Shown: piece after piece, positions 29,062-37,465 of the stretch
How positions within the stretch are numbered: position 1 is the first letter of the stretch
Layout of the letters: every line of letters starts with the position of its first letter
Assembly (NCBI GenBank): GCA_022769005.1
Contig: JALEKK010000029.1
Coordinates: forward strand, 1 to 64,000
Reading direction: 5' to 3'
Length of the DNA stretch: 64,000 nucleotides
From: Lachnospiraceae bacterium
Lineage (GTDB): Bacteria; Bacillota; Clostridia; Lachnospirales; Lachnospiraceae
Made by a program: the position numbers and the translations under genes
The notes under the pieces: generated by a model
The model's input: the letters and a program-made list of their open reading frames with translations, nothing else
Database searches by the model: none
What the model was told of the DNA's origin: nothing

Positions 29062-29247
29062 ATGAAATATTCTGTAAATGATTCATGTATAGGGTGTGCT
29101 CTTTGTGCATCAATGTGCCCTGAAGTATTTTCAATGACAGATGACGGAGTTGCAGTTGCAATCGACGAAGAAGTTCCTGCAGATGCTCTTGATACCGCGG
29201 CAGACGCAAAAGAAGGATGTCCTGTTGAAGCAATTGAGGAAGCTTAA
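29062..29247 (+). CDS. Ferredoxin, single [4Fe-4S] type
   Basis: 61 aa. CIGCALCASMCP (first three Cys as ligands) and a remote EGCPVEAI cysteine give the pattern of one-cluster ferredoxins such as that of Thermotoga; the fourth Cys of the first motif is extra. Acidic, with no signal peptide: a cytosolic low-potential carrier, a possible partner of Rnf. AGGAGG lies ten bases before the ATG. Plus-strand, single gene, ended by a strong hairpin. Confidence 0.95.
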   Translation: MKYSVNDSCIGCALCASMCPEVFSMTDDGVAVAIDEEVPADALDTAADAKEGCPVEAIEEA

Positions 29248-29256
29248 TTCCCGCAT

Positions 29257-29317
29257 AAAACACCTTCCCGCTGTATACCACCTGAAAAGGCGTATACAAC
29301 GGGAAGGTGTTTTTTTA
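29257..29317. terminator. Strong terminator after ferredoxin
   Basis: Long stem CACCTTCCCG/CGGGAAGGTG extended by TGTATAC/GTATACA, followed by seven T residues on plus and TTTTATG on minus. It can serve both the ferredoxin and the convergent 201-aa gene. Confidence 0.9.
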
Positions 29318-29347
29318 ATATTTATAATTACAGTGTCGAATGTGTCA

Positions 29348-29381
29348 GCGTGGCGGGAGCTGCAAAGCAGCAAAACCACGC
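29348..29381. other. GC-rich hairpin without T run
   Basis: Two stacked stems, GCGTGG/CCACGC and GCTGC/GCAGC, with internal loops, nine bases past the stop of the 201-aa gene. It lacks a T tract, so it may protect the mRNA 3' end or be a stray repeat. Confidence 0.4.
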
Positions 29382-29389
29382 ATAATCAT

Positions 29390-29995
29390 TCAGGCCAATC
29401 TCTTTAATTCATATGTATAATCACCTATAGTCTCATATACAATACCGGTGCCGTCAAATATTCCCTGAACGGCTTTTTCACGAACAGCGAAGAAATTTTG
29501 ATTATCTCCTCCTGCCTCATCCCAGTACTTTTTATGAACATCTGATGTTTCTCTCCATTCGATACTATCCGATGTATCTTTTATCAAATCATTGACTCTG
29601 TCGCAAGGCATTCCGTTAAGAATCAACGACTCAATGTGTTTATAAGCCTGTCCCAAATTAAGATTTTCTTCGGGTTTTCTTGTCTTTCCGACTTCATATG
29701 CAACATTACATATTTCATTTAATCTTTCCGGATGTTCTTTAAGAAGCTCTGTTACAAGATATGCAAGATTTCCTTCAACAAGACTTACTTTATCCTGCAG
29801 CCATCCGTGAATATTGGATTCGTCGCATATTTCCGCAAGTTCCCCCTTCGGAAGAGTTCCGCACCTGCGGGCAACCGAATCATCTTCAATCCATCCTTTA
29901 TCCTGAGCATATTCGGAAATTTTTTCAACTAATTCATTCTGAAATAATATTTTTCCGTACAACCATGTGTGAATAGGTCCCAAAAATGCACTCAT
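29390..29995 (-). CDS. Conserved protein of unknown function with internal IHxWL repeat
   Basis: 201 aa, predicted soluble and mainly helical. I do not recognise a named domain. Two similar stretches are seen: PIHTWLYGKILFQNELVEKI (residues about 7-26) and NIHGWLQDKVSLVEGNLAYL (about 61-80), sharing I-H-x-W-L-x-x-K, which suggests an internal duplication and a possible histidine-based cofactor site. It is 12 bases downstream of a small DUF1858 protein and near ferredoxin, so a redox role is plausible. A GGAGG-type ribosome site precedes the ATG. Confidence 0.8.
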   Translation of the reverse strand: MSAFLGPIHTWLYGKILFQNELVEKISEYAQDKGWIEDDSVARRCGTLPKGELAEICDESNIHGWLQDKVSLVEGNLAYLVTELLKEHPERLNEICNVAYEVGKTRKPEENLNLGQAYKHIESLILNGMPCDRVNDLIKDTSDSIEWRETSDVHKKYWDEAGGDNQNFFAVREKAVQGIFDGTGIVYETIGDYTYELKRLA

Positions 29996-30007
29996 TTTAA
30001 ACCTCCG

Positions 30008-30196
30008 TCAGATTCCTGCATTTAATTTTTCCAAAACTTCCTCTGTTTCAACGCCGTGAACCATGCATGCATTTTCAAGTGATTCAGCCTGTGAAGCCGG
30101 GCAACCGAGGCAATGCATTCCGATTGATGTAAGTATTTCCTCAGCCTGTGGACTTATCTCTAAAATTTCACCGATATTCATATCTTTTGTAATCAT
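30008..30196 (-). CDS. DUF1858 domain protein (hybrid-cluster-associated redox disulfide type)
   Basis: 62 aa, a whole DUF1858 domain. MHCLGCPASQAESLENAC carries the CxxC expected of the redox-disulfide family often near hybrid-cluster (prismane) protein genes; no hcp gene is seen here. CAAGGAGA precedes the ATG. It is probably co-transcribed with the 201-aa gene (12-base gap), from a promoter with a perfect palindrome upstream. Confidence 0.9.
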   Translation of the reverse strand: MITKDMNIGEILEISPQAEEILTSIGMHCLGCPASQAESLENACMVHGVETEEVLEKLNAGI

Positions 30197-30274
30197 AACC
30201 GTCTCCTTGTAATGTTTTTAATTTACATAATTGTTTTTATTTAAATAATATTTACAAATGTTTCATTGGCGATT

Positions 30275-30321
30275 ATTCTATCACATTAGTATTTTTAAAA
30301 ATGTTGTTATAACAACATTTT
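30275..30321 (-). promoter_or_regulatory. Perfect 24-bp palindrome and -10 box (candidate CRP/FNR-type activated promoter)
   Basis: AAAATGTTGTTA at 30298-30309 is followed at once by its exact complement to 30321. A TAGAAT -10 box (30275-30280, minus) predicts a start near 30268, placing the palindrome centre at -41.5, the class II position of CRP/FNR activators; no good -35 box is present. The half-site TGTTGT recurs before the DUF438 gene. Confidence 0.6.
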
Positions 30322-30353
30322 ATTGTTTTTATAAATTTATAATTTAAATAAAA

Positions 30354-30386
30354 ACTTCTCTCCCCGGATAATCCGAGAAGAGAAGT
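30354..30386 (-). terminator. Terminator after the SulP-like gene
   Basis: Stem ACTTCTCT/AGAGAAGT with inner CGGAT/ATCCG, followed by TTTTTATTT on the minus strand. Confidence 0.85.
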
Positions 30387-30401
30387 CAGAGTCTGTTTAT
30401 A

Positions 30402-31943
30402 TTATAAGTGATACCACATAAATGCACCCGGCATAATATATGTATTAAGAATAATTAAAAATACAAATACCGCATAAGCAATTAAGTTGAGTACCGTTGA
30501 AGCCTTTGCGGCTTTACCGTAATCGAAGTCCATTCTGCAGCCTTCCGCAATACATGCCGATGTTGCAACGATAGGAATTGAGAAGAACATTCCTATTCCG
30601 AACGGAGCGATTGCAATGGCTGCTCCGAGAAGAATGTATGAAACAATAACATCCTTTTTACTTGATACAAAGAAGTTAAGCAAAAATGCTATATAGTATG
30701 CCGCAATACCGAATATAACGCCGAATGCAAGGTTATGTGTTCCGATAACAATCGTAACAACAAGGAGCATGACAATCGTATCTTTTATAGGATTCTTAGC
30801 CATCTTAATGATTGAATCCCAATTATAAACCTCAAAGCAAATATAAAACATTACCGCAATAAATGCAGCCAGAGGAATTGCCGAAAGCAGCGGCGACAAT
30901 GCAAATAGAAGCACCGCCATGGTAGCACCGGTTACAAGTGATGAAAGTCTTCCCTTTCCGCCGCTCTTAACGTTGGCTGTTGAAGGAGCAATCATTGCAC
31001 AACCCGGCATGGTTCCCAAAAATCCGCAAATAATATTACCGATACCCTGTCCCCTGCACTCTCTGTTAAGGTCGGTAATCTCTGTGGTCTTTGTTTCTTC
31101 GCCCACAACTCTTGATGTAAGCATGGTTTCAACCAATCCTATAAATGCAACCGAAAGAGATAATGGGAAAATGGTTGCAAAGCAATCCCATGTAAATATA
31201 TTGCCGAAGTTTTGAAATACTGAACCGATATATGTATATTCAGGTGTAACGGAGCCCAAATCGGAAACTCTCATAATAGGAAGGTTTGCAAGAATACCTA
31301 TTACCGCAACAACCACAACGCCGATTATTGCTTCCGGAATGGTGGCAAAGCCTCTGCCTTTAATAACTTTTTTAAGGAATTTAAATCCGACTATCGAGCC
31401 TACTCCTACGGCGATCATACCGATCTGAAGTCCCATTGTTTCAGGCTTTTCTCTTAAAAGCATCCGTATTTGAGATATAAGTATGATAGTTGCGAGACCG
31501 TTAACGAATCCGTGCATAACCGAATCCGGAATAAACTTTACTATTATACCGAATTTAACGAGACCCAAAACTATCTGAATAATTCCGGCTAATATTACGG
31601 CCGCAAACAGATACTCCGGATGTTCACCCGTTATGAATACTTTTGATATGAGACCCGTAAGAATTGTTGCCGTGGCACCTGCACAGGCTGTTATTACACC
31701 GGGTCTGCCGCTTACGAACGAAAGTGAAACAGTAAGTATTATACAAGTAAAAAGCCCCATGTACGGAGGAATTCCAACCGCAAGCATAAATCCTATAACT
31801 TCCGGAAGAAGACAGAATGTGGCAACTATACCTCCCCATATATCTCCCGGAATGTTGGAGAACCAGGTATATCTTTCTCTCTGCCAAAAGGTCATCTCCT
31901 TATACGGAATGGCTTTCTTCTCATTTTCTGTATTATTACTCAT
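30402..31943 (-). CDS. SulP-like inorganic anion transporter lacking STAS domain
   Basis: 513 aa. N-terminal ERYTWFSNIPGDIWGGIVATFCLLPEVIGFMLAVGI and GFLGTMPGCAMIAPSTANVKSGGKGRLS match the SulP/SLC26 membrane core. After the core (about residue 420), where SulP proteins usually have a cytosolic STAS domain, two further hydrophobic stretches are found and the protein ends YHL. Substrate unknown (sulfate, bicarbonate or other anion). The ATG is 23 bases from GGAG, with a small hairpin ACGAT-CGT-ATCGT between that would shorten the spacing to about ten. Confidence 0.88.
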   Translation of the reverse strand: MSNNTENEKKAIPYKEMTFWQRERYTWFSNIPGDIWGGIVATFCLLPEVIGFMLAVGIPPYMGLFTCIILTVSLSFVSGRPGVITACAGATATILTGLISKVFITGEHPEYLFAAVILAGIIQIVLGLVKFGIIVKFIPDSVMHGFVNGLATIILISQIRMLLREKPETMGLQIGMIAVGVGSIVGFKFLKKVIKGRGFATIPEAIIGVVVVAVIGILANLPIMRVSDLGSVTPEYTYIGSVFQNFGNIFTWDCFATIFPLSLSVAFIGLVETMLTSRVVGEETKTTEITDLNRECRGQGIGNIICGFLGTMPGCAMIAPSTANVKSGGKGRLSSLVTGATMAVLLFALSPLLSAIPLAAFIAVMFYICFEVYNWDSIIKMAKNPIKDTIVMLLVVTIVIGTHNLAFGVIFGIAAYYIAFLLNFFVSSKKDVIVSYILLGAAIAIAPFGIGMFFSIPIVATSACIAEGCRMDFDYGKAAKASTVLNLIAYAVFVFLIILNTYIMPGAFMWYHL

Positions 31944-32100
31944 AAATAAACAACGATACGATCGTACTCCTTTCTGAAAATTTTAACATTACGAAATATA
32001 ATATACTTATATTTTTTTTCATATTATACTCTCATTTTTTATATAATGTATATAATTAGTTTAAGATTATTTAATTATTATGGCATGACACTTACATAAA

Positions 32101-32151
32101 AATAAGGAATGAACCACAGGAAACACTGATCTCCACGGTCATTCCTTATAA
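32101..32151 (-). terminator. Terminator of the suf operon
   Basis: Stem ATAAGGAATGACC/GGTTCATTCCTTAT with one bulge, followed by TTTTTAT on the minus strand, 25 bases past sufU. Confidence 0.85.
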
Positions 32152-32175
32152 ATTGTATGATACTGCCGGAAACTG

Positions 32176-32601
32176 TTATGCGTCCTTCAATATCTCGTTA
32201 AGTGTTCTCCAACCGAGAACCGCACACTTAACTCTTGCAGGCATATGAGAAATATCTTCAAGCGCAGAGCCTTCCTCCAGTTCCGCAATCTCATCTTCGC
32301 TTGCCTCACCCTTTATCATTCTTAGGAAAATATCCGAAAGTCTGAGAGCTTCCTCTTTTGTTTTCCCCTTTACAAGACTTGTCATGATATCCGCAGATGC
32401 CTGTGAAATTGCGCATCCTTCTCCGATGAATGCCGCATCGGCAATGACGCCGTCTTCATATTTAATCTGCAATACAATATCATCACCGCAACTTGGGTTT
32501 ACGCCTTCTTTTTCAAATGTGAAGTCTTTTATCTTAAATTTATTTTCCGGATGTATATTATGGTCAGTCAATACTTCGTTATAAAATGTTCTGTTACTCA
32601 T
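32176..32601 (-). CDS. sufU: SUF Fe-S assembly protein SufU
   Basis: 141 aa. Zn-dependent sulfur acceptor of SufS in Firmicutes. Zn/Cys ligands appear in NPSCGDDIVLQ, GEGCAISQASADIM and RVKCAVLGWRTL. Start at 32601 because its ATG overlaps the sufS stop (TATGAGTAA) for coupling; a frame start at 32613 is also possible. Last gene of sufCBDSU. Confidence 0.95.
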   Translation of the reverse strand: MSNRTFYNEVLTDHNIHPENKFKIKDFTFEKEGVNPSCGDDIVLQIKYEDGVIADAAFIGEGCAISQASADIMTSLVKGKTKEEALRLSDIFLRMIKGEASEDEIAELEEGSALEDISHMPARVKCAVLGWRTLNEILKDA

Positions 32602-33865
32602 AACCCATTTCACCTCTTATTTCAGAAAGCGCCTTGGCAAATCTTTCAATATCTTCCACATTATTATAGAAAGAAATGCTCGCTCTGGTTGTCGATATAC
32701 CTCCCGTAGGCTTCTCATCCTTCAAATCATACAGATGTTGAAGTAAAGGCTGCGCACAATGGTGTCCCGCTCTTACCGCAACTCCCTTTGTATCGAATAT
32801 TGAAGCAACGTCATGAGGGTGAACACCGTTTACTCTGAATGTAATTATTCCCTCATGCTCATTTGCATCCTGTGAGCCTATTATTTCTATTCCGTTAATA
32901 TCCTTTATTAATTCAAAAGCATATTGCGTAAGTGCGCGTTCACGCCTCATTATTGTATCAAAGCCGATTGTATCGATATAATCTATGGCCGCTTCCAGAC
33001 CTACGGCATCTCCGACATTTACGGTTCCCGCCTCAAACTTATGAGGTACCTCCGCATATGTTGCGCCGTTTCTTGTAACGGTTTCAATCATTTCTCCGCC
33101 GTAAAGGAACGGATCCATTTCTTCAAGGAGTTCAAGTTTACCGTACAATACGCCGATTCCCATAGGGGAAAGCATTTTATGGCCTGAGAACACAAGATAA
33201 TCACAATCTAAATCTTTAACATTTACCGGCATGTGAGGTACTGACTGCGCTCCGTCAACCAATATCTTTGCTCCCACGCTTCTTGCGACCTTGGCATATG
33301 ATTTTACATCGTTAATCCTTCCGATAACATTTGAAACCTGTGTAATCGCAACCAGCTTAGTCTTTTCATTTACAAGATTTTTTAATGTTGCAATATCAAA
33401 GTTTCCCTCTTCATCACATTCCCAAAATACTACTTTAGCACCTGTTCTCTTGGCAACCTGAAGCCATGGAAGAAAATTAGAGTGATGCTCCGCAATACTT
33501 ACAACAATCTCATCGCCTTCTTTTATGCCGTTTATTCCGAGGCTGTATGCCACCAAATTAATACTTTCCGAAGCGTTTCTCGTAAATACTATTTCTTCCG
33601 TCTTTGCTCCGATGAATTCGGCAACCCTTGCACGTGCCTTCTCATATGCGTCCGTAGCGTCTACGCTCAGTTCATAGACGCCTCTGAATGGATTGGCATT
33701 GTTTTTTTCGTAATAATTATTAACGGCTTCCAATACCTGCATCGGCTTCTGAGTTGTAGCGCCGTTGTCTAAATATGCTATTTTTCTGTTATTAATAAGC
33801 GGGAAATGTCTTCGAATTCTGTTACTGTCCAGTTCAAAATCCCTGTCTTCGGATATATTACTCAT
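32594..33865 (-). CDS. sufS: Cysteine desulfurase SufS
   Basis: 423 aa. PLP enzyme that takes sulfur from cysteine. Pocket features: AEHHSNFLPW, VDGAQSVPHMPV, the PLP lysine in VFSGHKMLSPMGIG, and the active-site cysteine in RAGHHCAQPLL. GGAGG is eleven bases before the ATG; the first 8 bases overlap sufD. Confidence 0.97.
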   Translation of the reverse strand: MSNISEDRDFELDSNRIRRHFPLINNRKIAYLDNGATTQKPMQVLEAVNNYYEKNNANPFRGVYELSVDATDAYEKARARVAEFIGAKTEEIVFTRNASESINLVAYSLGINGIKEGDEIVVSIAEHHSNFLPWLQVAKRTGAKVVFWECDEEGNFDIATLKNLVNEKTKLVAITQVSNVIGRINDVKSYAKVARSVGAKILVDGAQSVPHMPVNVKDLDCDYLVFSGHKMLSPMGIGVLYGKLELLEEMDPFLYGGEMIETVTRNGATYAEVPHKFEAGTVNVGDAVGLEAAIDYIDTIGFDTIMRRERALTQYAFELIKDINGIEIIGSQDANEHEGIITFRVNGVHPHDVASIFDTKGVAVRAGHHCAQPLLQHLYDLKDEKPTGGISTTRASISFYNNVEDIERFAKALSEIRGEMGYE

Positions 33866-34937
33866 CTGTCTCTATACCTCCGTTAAAAGACTTTCTCGCG
33901 TCTCTTCTTACCTCATCATCCGGAATCTGTCTGCAGAATCCGCGAAGTCTGGCATCAGATATTATGTCATAAATATCGTCTTCTTTCAGACCTCTTGAGG
34001 ACATATAGAATAAGAGATCTTCGTCCAGTTTTCCTATACTTGCTCCGTGGTTGCCCGCAACGTCTTCTTCACTGCAAAGAATTACGGGAATGGAACGACA
34101 TATAACGTCATCGCTTCGCATAAGAACATTTTCGATTTCACCGCCTACGGCTCCGGCACATCCGTTTTTGAAATCTATGGTTCCTCTGAACACTTTCTCT
34201 GATGTACCCTGAAGCACTCCCTGTGCATCTATGTTACATTCCGTATTCGGAGCAATGTGATCTACAATGTAGTTCATATCAAGCTTATCGTTTCCGTTAA
34301 GGAAATACCCTATGTTCTTCTCAACTTTTGAAGCTTCTCCGCTGAGAGTTACTCTGCATCCCTGATATACGTCTCCGCCCACGAATAAATTCATGATTTT
34401 TATTTCGGCGTTGTCGTCGGTTTCTATACCGATATCGTTAAAGAAACGGTTATTTTCACCGAGTCTCGTTACCTGAATAATTGAAACTTTTGAATTTTTA
34501 CCGGCTTTAACCAATGTCTTTGCCATGGATACATTTCCTTCATCGCCGCAACCGCCCGATGCGAAATCCATGAGAACGGTAAGCTCTGCGTTCTCTCCCG
34601 TTTCAAAAACAAATCTGTTGGCGTTTACCGCATGTTCTCCGTAATTAAATCTGAGAACCAAAGGCAACGACTCTTTAACGCCCGGCTTTATCACATATTT
34701 TGATGTTTCCGTAACCGCCTCGTTAAATATTTCATCAAAATCAGCTCCGAGAGATGCTTTTATGTTATCATACTCAGCTTTGTCCGCCTTTGTTTTATCT
34801 ATTGAGGAAGGTATCTTCTCAGTATAATCATGTGTCGCACCTGATGCATCAAATGCAGTTATTTTGCCATGGTTCATTTTTAACCATCGCCAAGTAGGAG
34901 ATGGTATATGGTTTAATGTAATTTCTTTAGTACTCAT
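33858..34937 (-). CDS. sufD: Fe-S assembly scaffold subunit SufD
   Basis: 359 aa. Partner of SufB in the SufBC2D scaffold. The C-terminal SUF-FeS domain has beta-helix repeats ending KNGCAGAVGGEIENVLMRSDD and NHGASIGKLDEDLLFYMSSRGL. It is shorter and more diverged at the N-terminus than SufB, as expected. Overlaps sufS. Confidence 0.93.
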   Translation of the reverse strand: MSTKEITLNHIPSPTWRWLKMNHGKITAFDASGATHDYTEKIPSSIDKTKADKAEYDNIKASLGADFDEIFNEAVTETSKYVIKPGVKESLPLVLRFNYGEHAVNANRFVFETGENAELTVLMDFASGGCGDEGNVSMAKTLVKAGKNSKVSIIQVTRLGENNRFFNDIGIETDDNAEIKIMNLFVGGDVYQGCRVTLSGEASKVEKNIGYFLNGNDKLDMNYIVDHIAPNTECNIDAQGVLQGTSEKVFRGTIDFKNGCAGAVGGEIENVLMRSDDVICRSIPVILCSEEDVAGNHGASIGKLDEDLLFYMSSRGLKEDDIYDIISDARLRGFCRQIPDDEVRRDARKSFNGGIETDE

Positions 34938-34951
34938 AATTCCGTTTCTCC

Positions 34952-36358
34952 TTATCCGATACTGCCCTTCATTTCAAGTCTGATAAGATTATTCATCTCA
35001 ACAGCATATTCAACAGGCAGTTCCTTTCCGACATTATCGGCAAAGCCGCTTACAATCATAGCCTTTGCTTCTTCTTCCGAAAGGCCCCTGCTCATAATAT
35101 AGAAAATCTCATCATCATTTATTTTACCGATTTTTGCTTCATGTCCCACATCAGCATACTGTGTTCTGATATCCATGGCCGGAATTGTATCCGATCTTGA
35201 AATATTATCAACCATAAGTGACTCGCAGGATACGGCAACTTTACTGTTTTTAGCATTTTTATTTACAACAACTGCACTTCTGAATGTGCTTATACCGCCG
35301 TCTTTTGATATGGAACGGGTGTTAATATATGATGATGTATCAGGCGCATTGTGAACTACCTTTGTACCGGTATCGAGATTCTGCCCTTCGCCCGCAAATG
35401 TAACGCCCGTAAATTCCGCTCTTGCACCCTTTCCGTTAAGAACACTCATAGGATAAAGGTAAGAAACATGAGAACCGAATGAGCCTGATACCCATTCAAT
35501 CTTTCCGCCTTCTTCCACCTTGGCACGCTTGGTATTAAGGTTGTACATGTTCTTCGACCAGTTCTCAATTGTTGAATATCTTAAAGTCGCATTCTTACCT
35601 ACATAGAGTTCAACGCATCCTGCATGAAGATTGGCAACATTATATTTAGGAGCCGAACATCCCTCTATAAAGTGAAGATATGCATCATCTTCCACAATAA
35701 TAAGTGTATGCTCAAACTGTCCCGCCCCCGGAGCGTTAAGTCTGAAATATGACTGAAGCGGAATCTCAAGATGAACTCCCTTCGGAACGTATACAAATGA
35801 TCCGCCCGACCATACGGCACCGTGAAGAGCTGCAAATTTATGATCCGTAGGAGGAACAAGCTTCATAAAATGTTCCTTCACCATATCAGCATATTCACCG
35901 TTAAGAGCGCTTTCCATATCCGTATAGATAACACCCTGCTCCTCAACTTCTTTTCTTACATTGTGATATACAACTTCTGAATCATACTGTGCTCCGACAC
36001 CGGCAAGAGAATCTTTCTCCGCCTGAGGTATACCCAGTCTGTCAAATGTATTCTTAATGTCATCCGGAACCTCGTTCCAATCCGCCTTCATATCAGTGTT
36101 TGGACGTACATATGTAACGATTTCGTCTACATTAAGTCCTTCAATGGACGGACCCCAATCCGGCATCTCCGTTTTGTTATATATATCAAGAGATTTAAGT
36201 CGGAAATCTTTCATCCACTCCGGATCGTGTTTTTCCCTTGACAAATGTTCAACAATTTCCGGAGTTAATCCCTCTTCTATTTTGTAATTATCTTTTTCTT
36301 CGTCTTTTATATTGTAGATATTTCTGTCAATATCGGAAACGATTGTCTTCTCTCTCAT
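34952..36358 (-). CDS. sufB: Fe-S assembly scaffold subunit SufB
   Basis: 468 aa, normal length. VYVPKGVHLEIPLQSYFR, EGCSAPKY (conserved cysteine in the scaffold), YSTIENWSKNMYNLNTKR and HEAKIGKINDDEIFYIMSRGL are family hallmarks. GAGGTG lies before the ATG. Directly upstream of sufD. Confidence 0.98.
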   Translation of the reverse strand: MREKTIVSDIDRNIYNIKDEEKDNYKIEEGLTPEIVEHLSREKHDPEWMKDFRLKSLDIYNKTEMPDWGPSIEGLNVDEIVTYVRPNTDMKADWNEVPDDIKNTFDRLGIPQAEKDSLAGVGAQYDSEVVYHNVRKEVEEQGVIYTDMESALNGEYADMVKEHFMKLVPPTDHKFAALHGAVWSGGSFVYVPKGVHLEIPLQSYFRLNAPGAGQFEHTLIIVEDDAYLHFIEGCSAPKYNVANLHAGCVELYVGKNATLRYSTIENWSKNMYNLNTKRAKVEEGGKIEWVSGSFGSHVSYLYPMSVLNGKGARAEFTGVTFAGEGQNLDTGTKVVHNAPDTSSYINTRSISKDGGISTFRSAVVVNKNAKNSKVAVSCESLMVDNISRSDTIPAMDIRTQYADVGHEAKIGKINDDEIFYIMSRGLSEEEAKAMIVSGFADNVGKELPVEYAVEMNNLIRLEMKGSIG

Positions 36359-36380
36359 AAGTTCACCTCACAAATCTACA

Positions 36381-37124
36381 TTAATTTTCGTACTTTGCAA
36401 ATCCGTTGTTATTGATTTCATCGATAAGTGAAGCGTCGCCCTCAGCAACTAAAGAACCTTTAACAAGTACATGTGTTTTATCCACGGTAAGAGCGGATAA
36501 GATCTTTGTGCTATGTGTAATAACGAGAAGTGCACCGCCTACTTTTTTGCGGTATGCTTCAATACCCTTAGATACCGTTTTAACGGCATCTACATCAAGG
36601 CCGGAATCCGTCTCGTCCAATATGGCAATCTTCGGCTTAAGCATAAGAAGCTGTAAAACTTCAGCCTTCTTTTTCTCTCCTCCAGAGAATCCGCAGTTTA
36701 AATCTCTTTGTAAATACTTTTCATCCATATCAAGAAGAGCCATGTTTTCTTCTACTTCTTTTTTGAATTCCCAAAATTTAATTCTCTTTCCTGTCTTTTG
36801 TTCCAATGCATTTCTCAGGAATTCACTGAGTGTAATTCCCGGAACTTCAACAGGTGCCTGGAATGATAAGAACACTCCGTCCTTTGCTCTTTCATTAACG
36901 GCTTCATCCGTAATATCTTTTCCTTCCAAAGCAATGGAGCCGTTTGTTACGTTATATCTCGGATTCCCCATGATTGTAAGTCCGAGAGTTGTTTTACCTG
37001 CTCCGTTAGGCCCCATAAGTACATGAGTTTCACCGGCGTTGAGGTTAAGATCGATATCGTGAAGAATTTCCTTCCCGCCTACTTCAACCGTTAAATTTTT
37101 TATTTCCAATAAACTATCTGACAT
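36381..37124 (-). CDS. sufC: Fe-S assembly ATPase SufC
   Basis: 247 aa. ABC-type ATPase of the SufBC2D complex. Walker A MGPNGAGKTT, signature FSGGEKKKAEVLQLL, Walker B IAILDETDSGLD, histidine switch VITHSTKIL. Start at 37124 with GGAGG six bases upstream. First gene of the operon. Confidence 0.97.
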   Translation of the reverse strand: MSDSLLEIKNLTVEVGGKEILHDIDLNLNAGETHVLMGPNGAGKTTLGLTIMGNPRYNVTNGSIALEGKDITDEAVNERAKDGVFLSFQAPVEVPGITLSEFLRNALEQKTGKRIKFWEFKKEVEENMALLDMDEKYLQRDLNCGFSGGEKKKAEVLQLLMLKPKIAILDETDSGLDVDAVKTVSKGIEAYRKKVGGALLVITHSTKILSALTVDKTHVLVKGSLVAEGDASLIDEINNNGFAKYEN

Positions 37125-37265
37125 ACAAACCTCCATTTACAATAAGCCTTTATATTGTACAATTATATTGTTTACAATTTATTTTGATATGAGTAATAAT
37201 ATATCTTTTATTATTTTAAATACAATTCACATTTTACTATATTTGTTAAAATAATTTCGTATTTG

Positions 37266-37301
37266 TATACAATATTGTTAAGTATATATCAATATTGTAT
37301 A
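37266..37301 (-). promoter_or_regulatory. Perfect 12-bp inverted repeat upstream of suf
   Basis: The 341-base gap 37125-37465 holds the nrdD terminator and the suf control region. Arms TATACAATATTG (37266-37277) and CAATATTGTATA (37290-37301) pair perfectly around 12 bases, so the two CAATATTG cores are 20 bases apart. A possible promoter, TTGTAT-18-TATTAT on the minus strand, lies about 50-80 bases closer to sufC. Candidate binding site of a Rrf2-type or other Fe-S regulator; inference. Confidence 0.5.
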
Positions 37302-37395
37302 TTTCACTTAACAAAACGGATATTACTCCCTCGGAAAACACGGTATTTTAAAACAATACCGACACTGTTAATTCCATACATGCTTTTCCCGTCAA

Positions 37396-37444
37396 AAAAG
37401 GACCGCAGAAAATGAATCCTCATTCATTTCCCTCAGTCCCTTTT
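37396..37444 (-). terminator. Terminator after nrdD
   Basis: Stem AAAAGGGACTGAG/CTGCGGTCCTTTT on the minus strand (one bulge) with inner AAATGAAT/ATTCATTT, followed by six or more T residues. Confidence 0.8.
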
Positions 37445-37465
37445 ATTAATTGCACCCATATCCGA

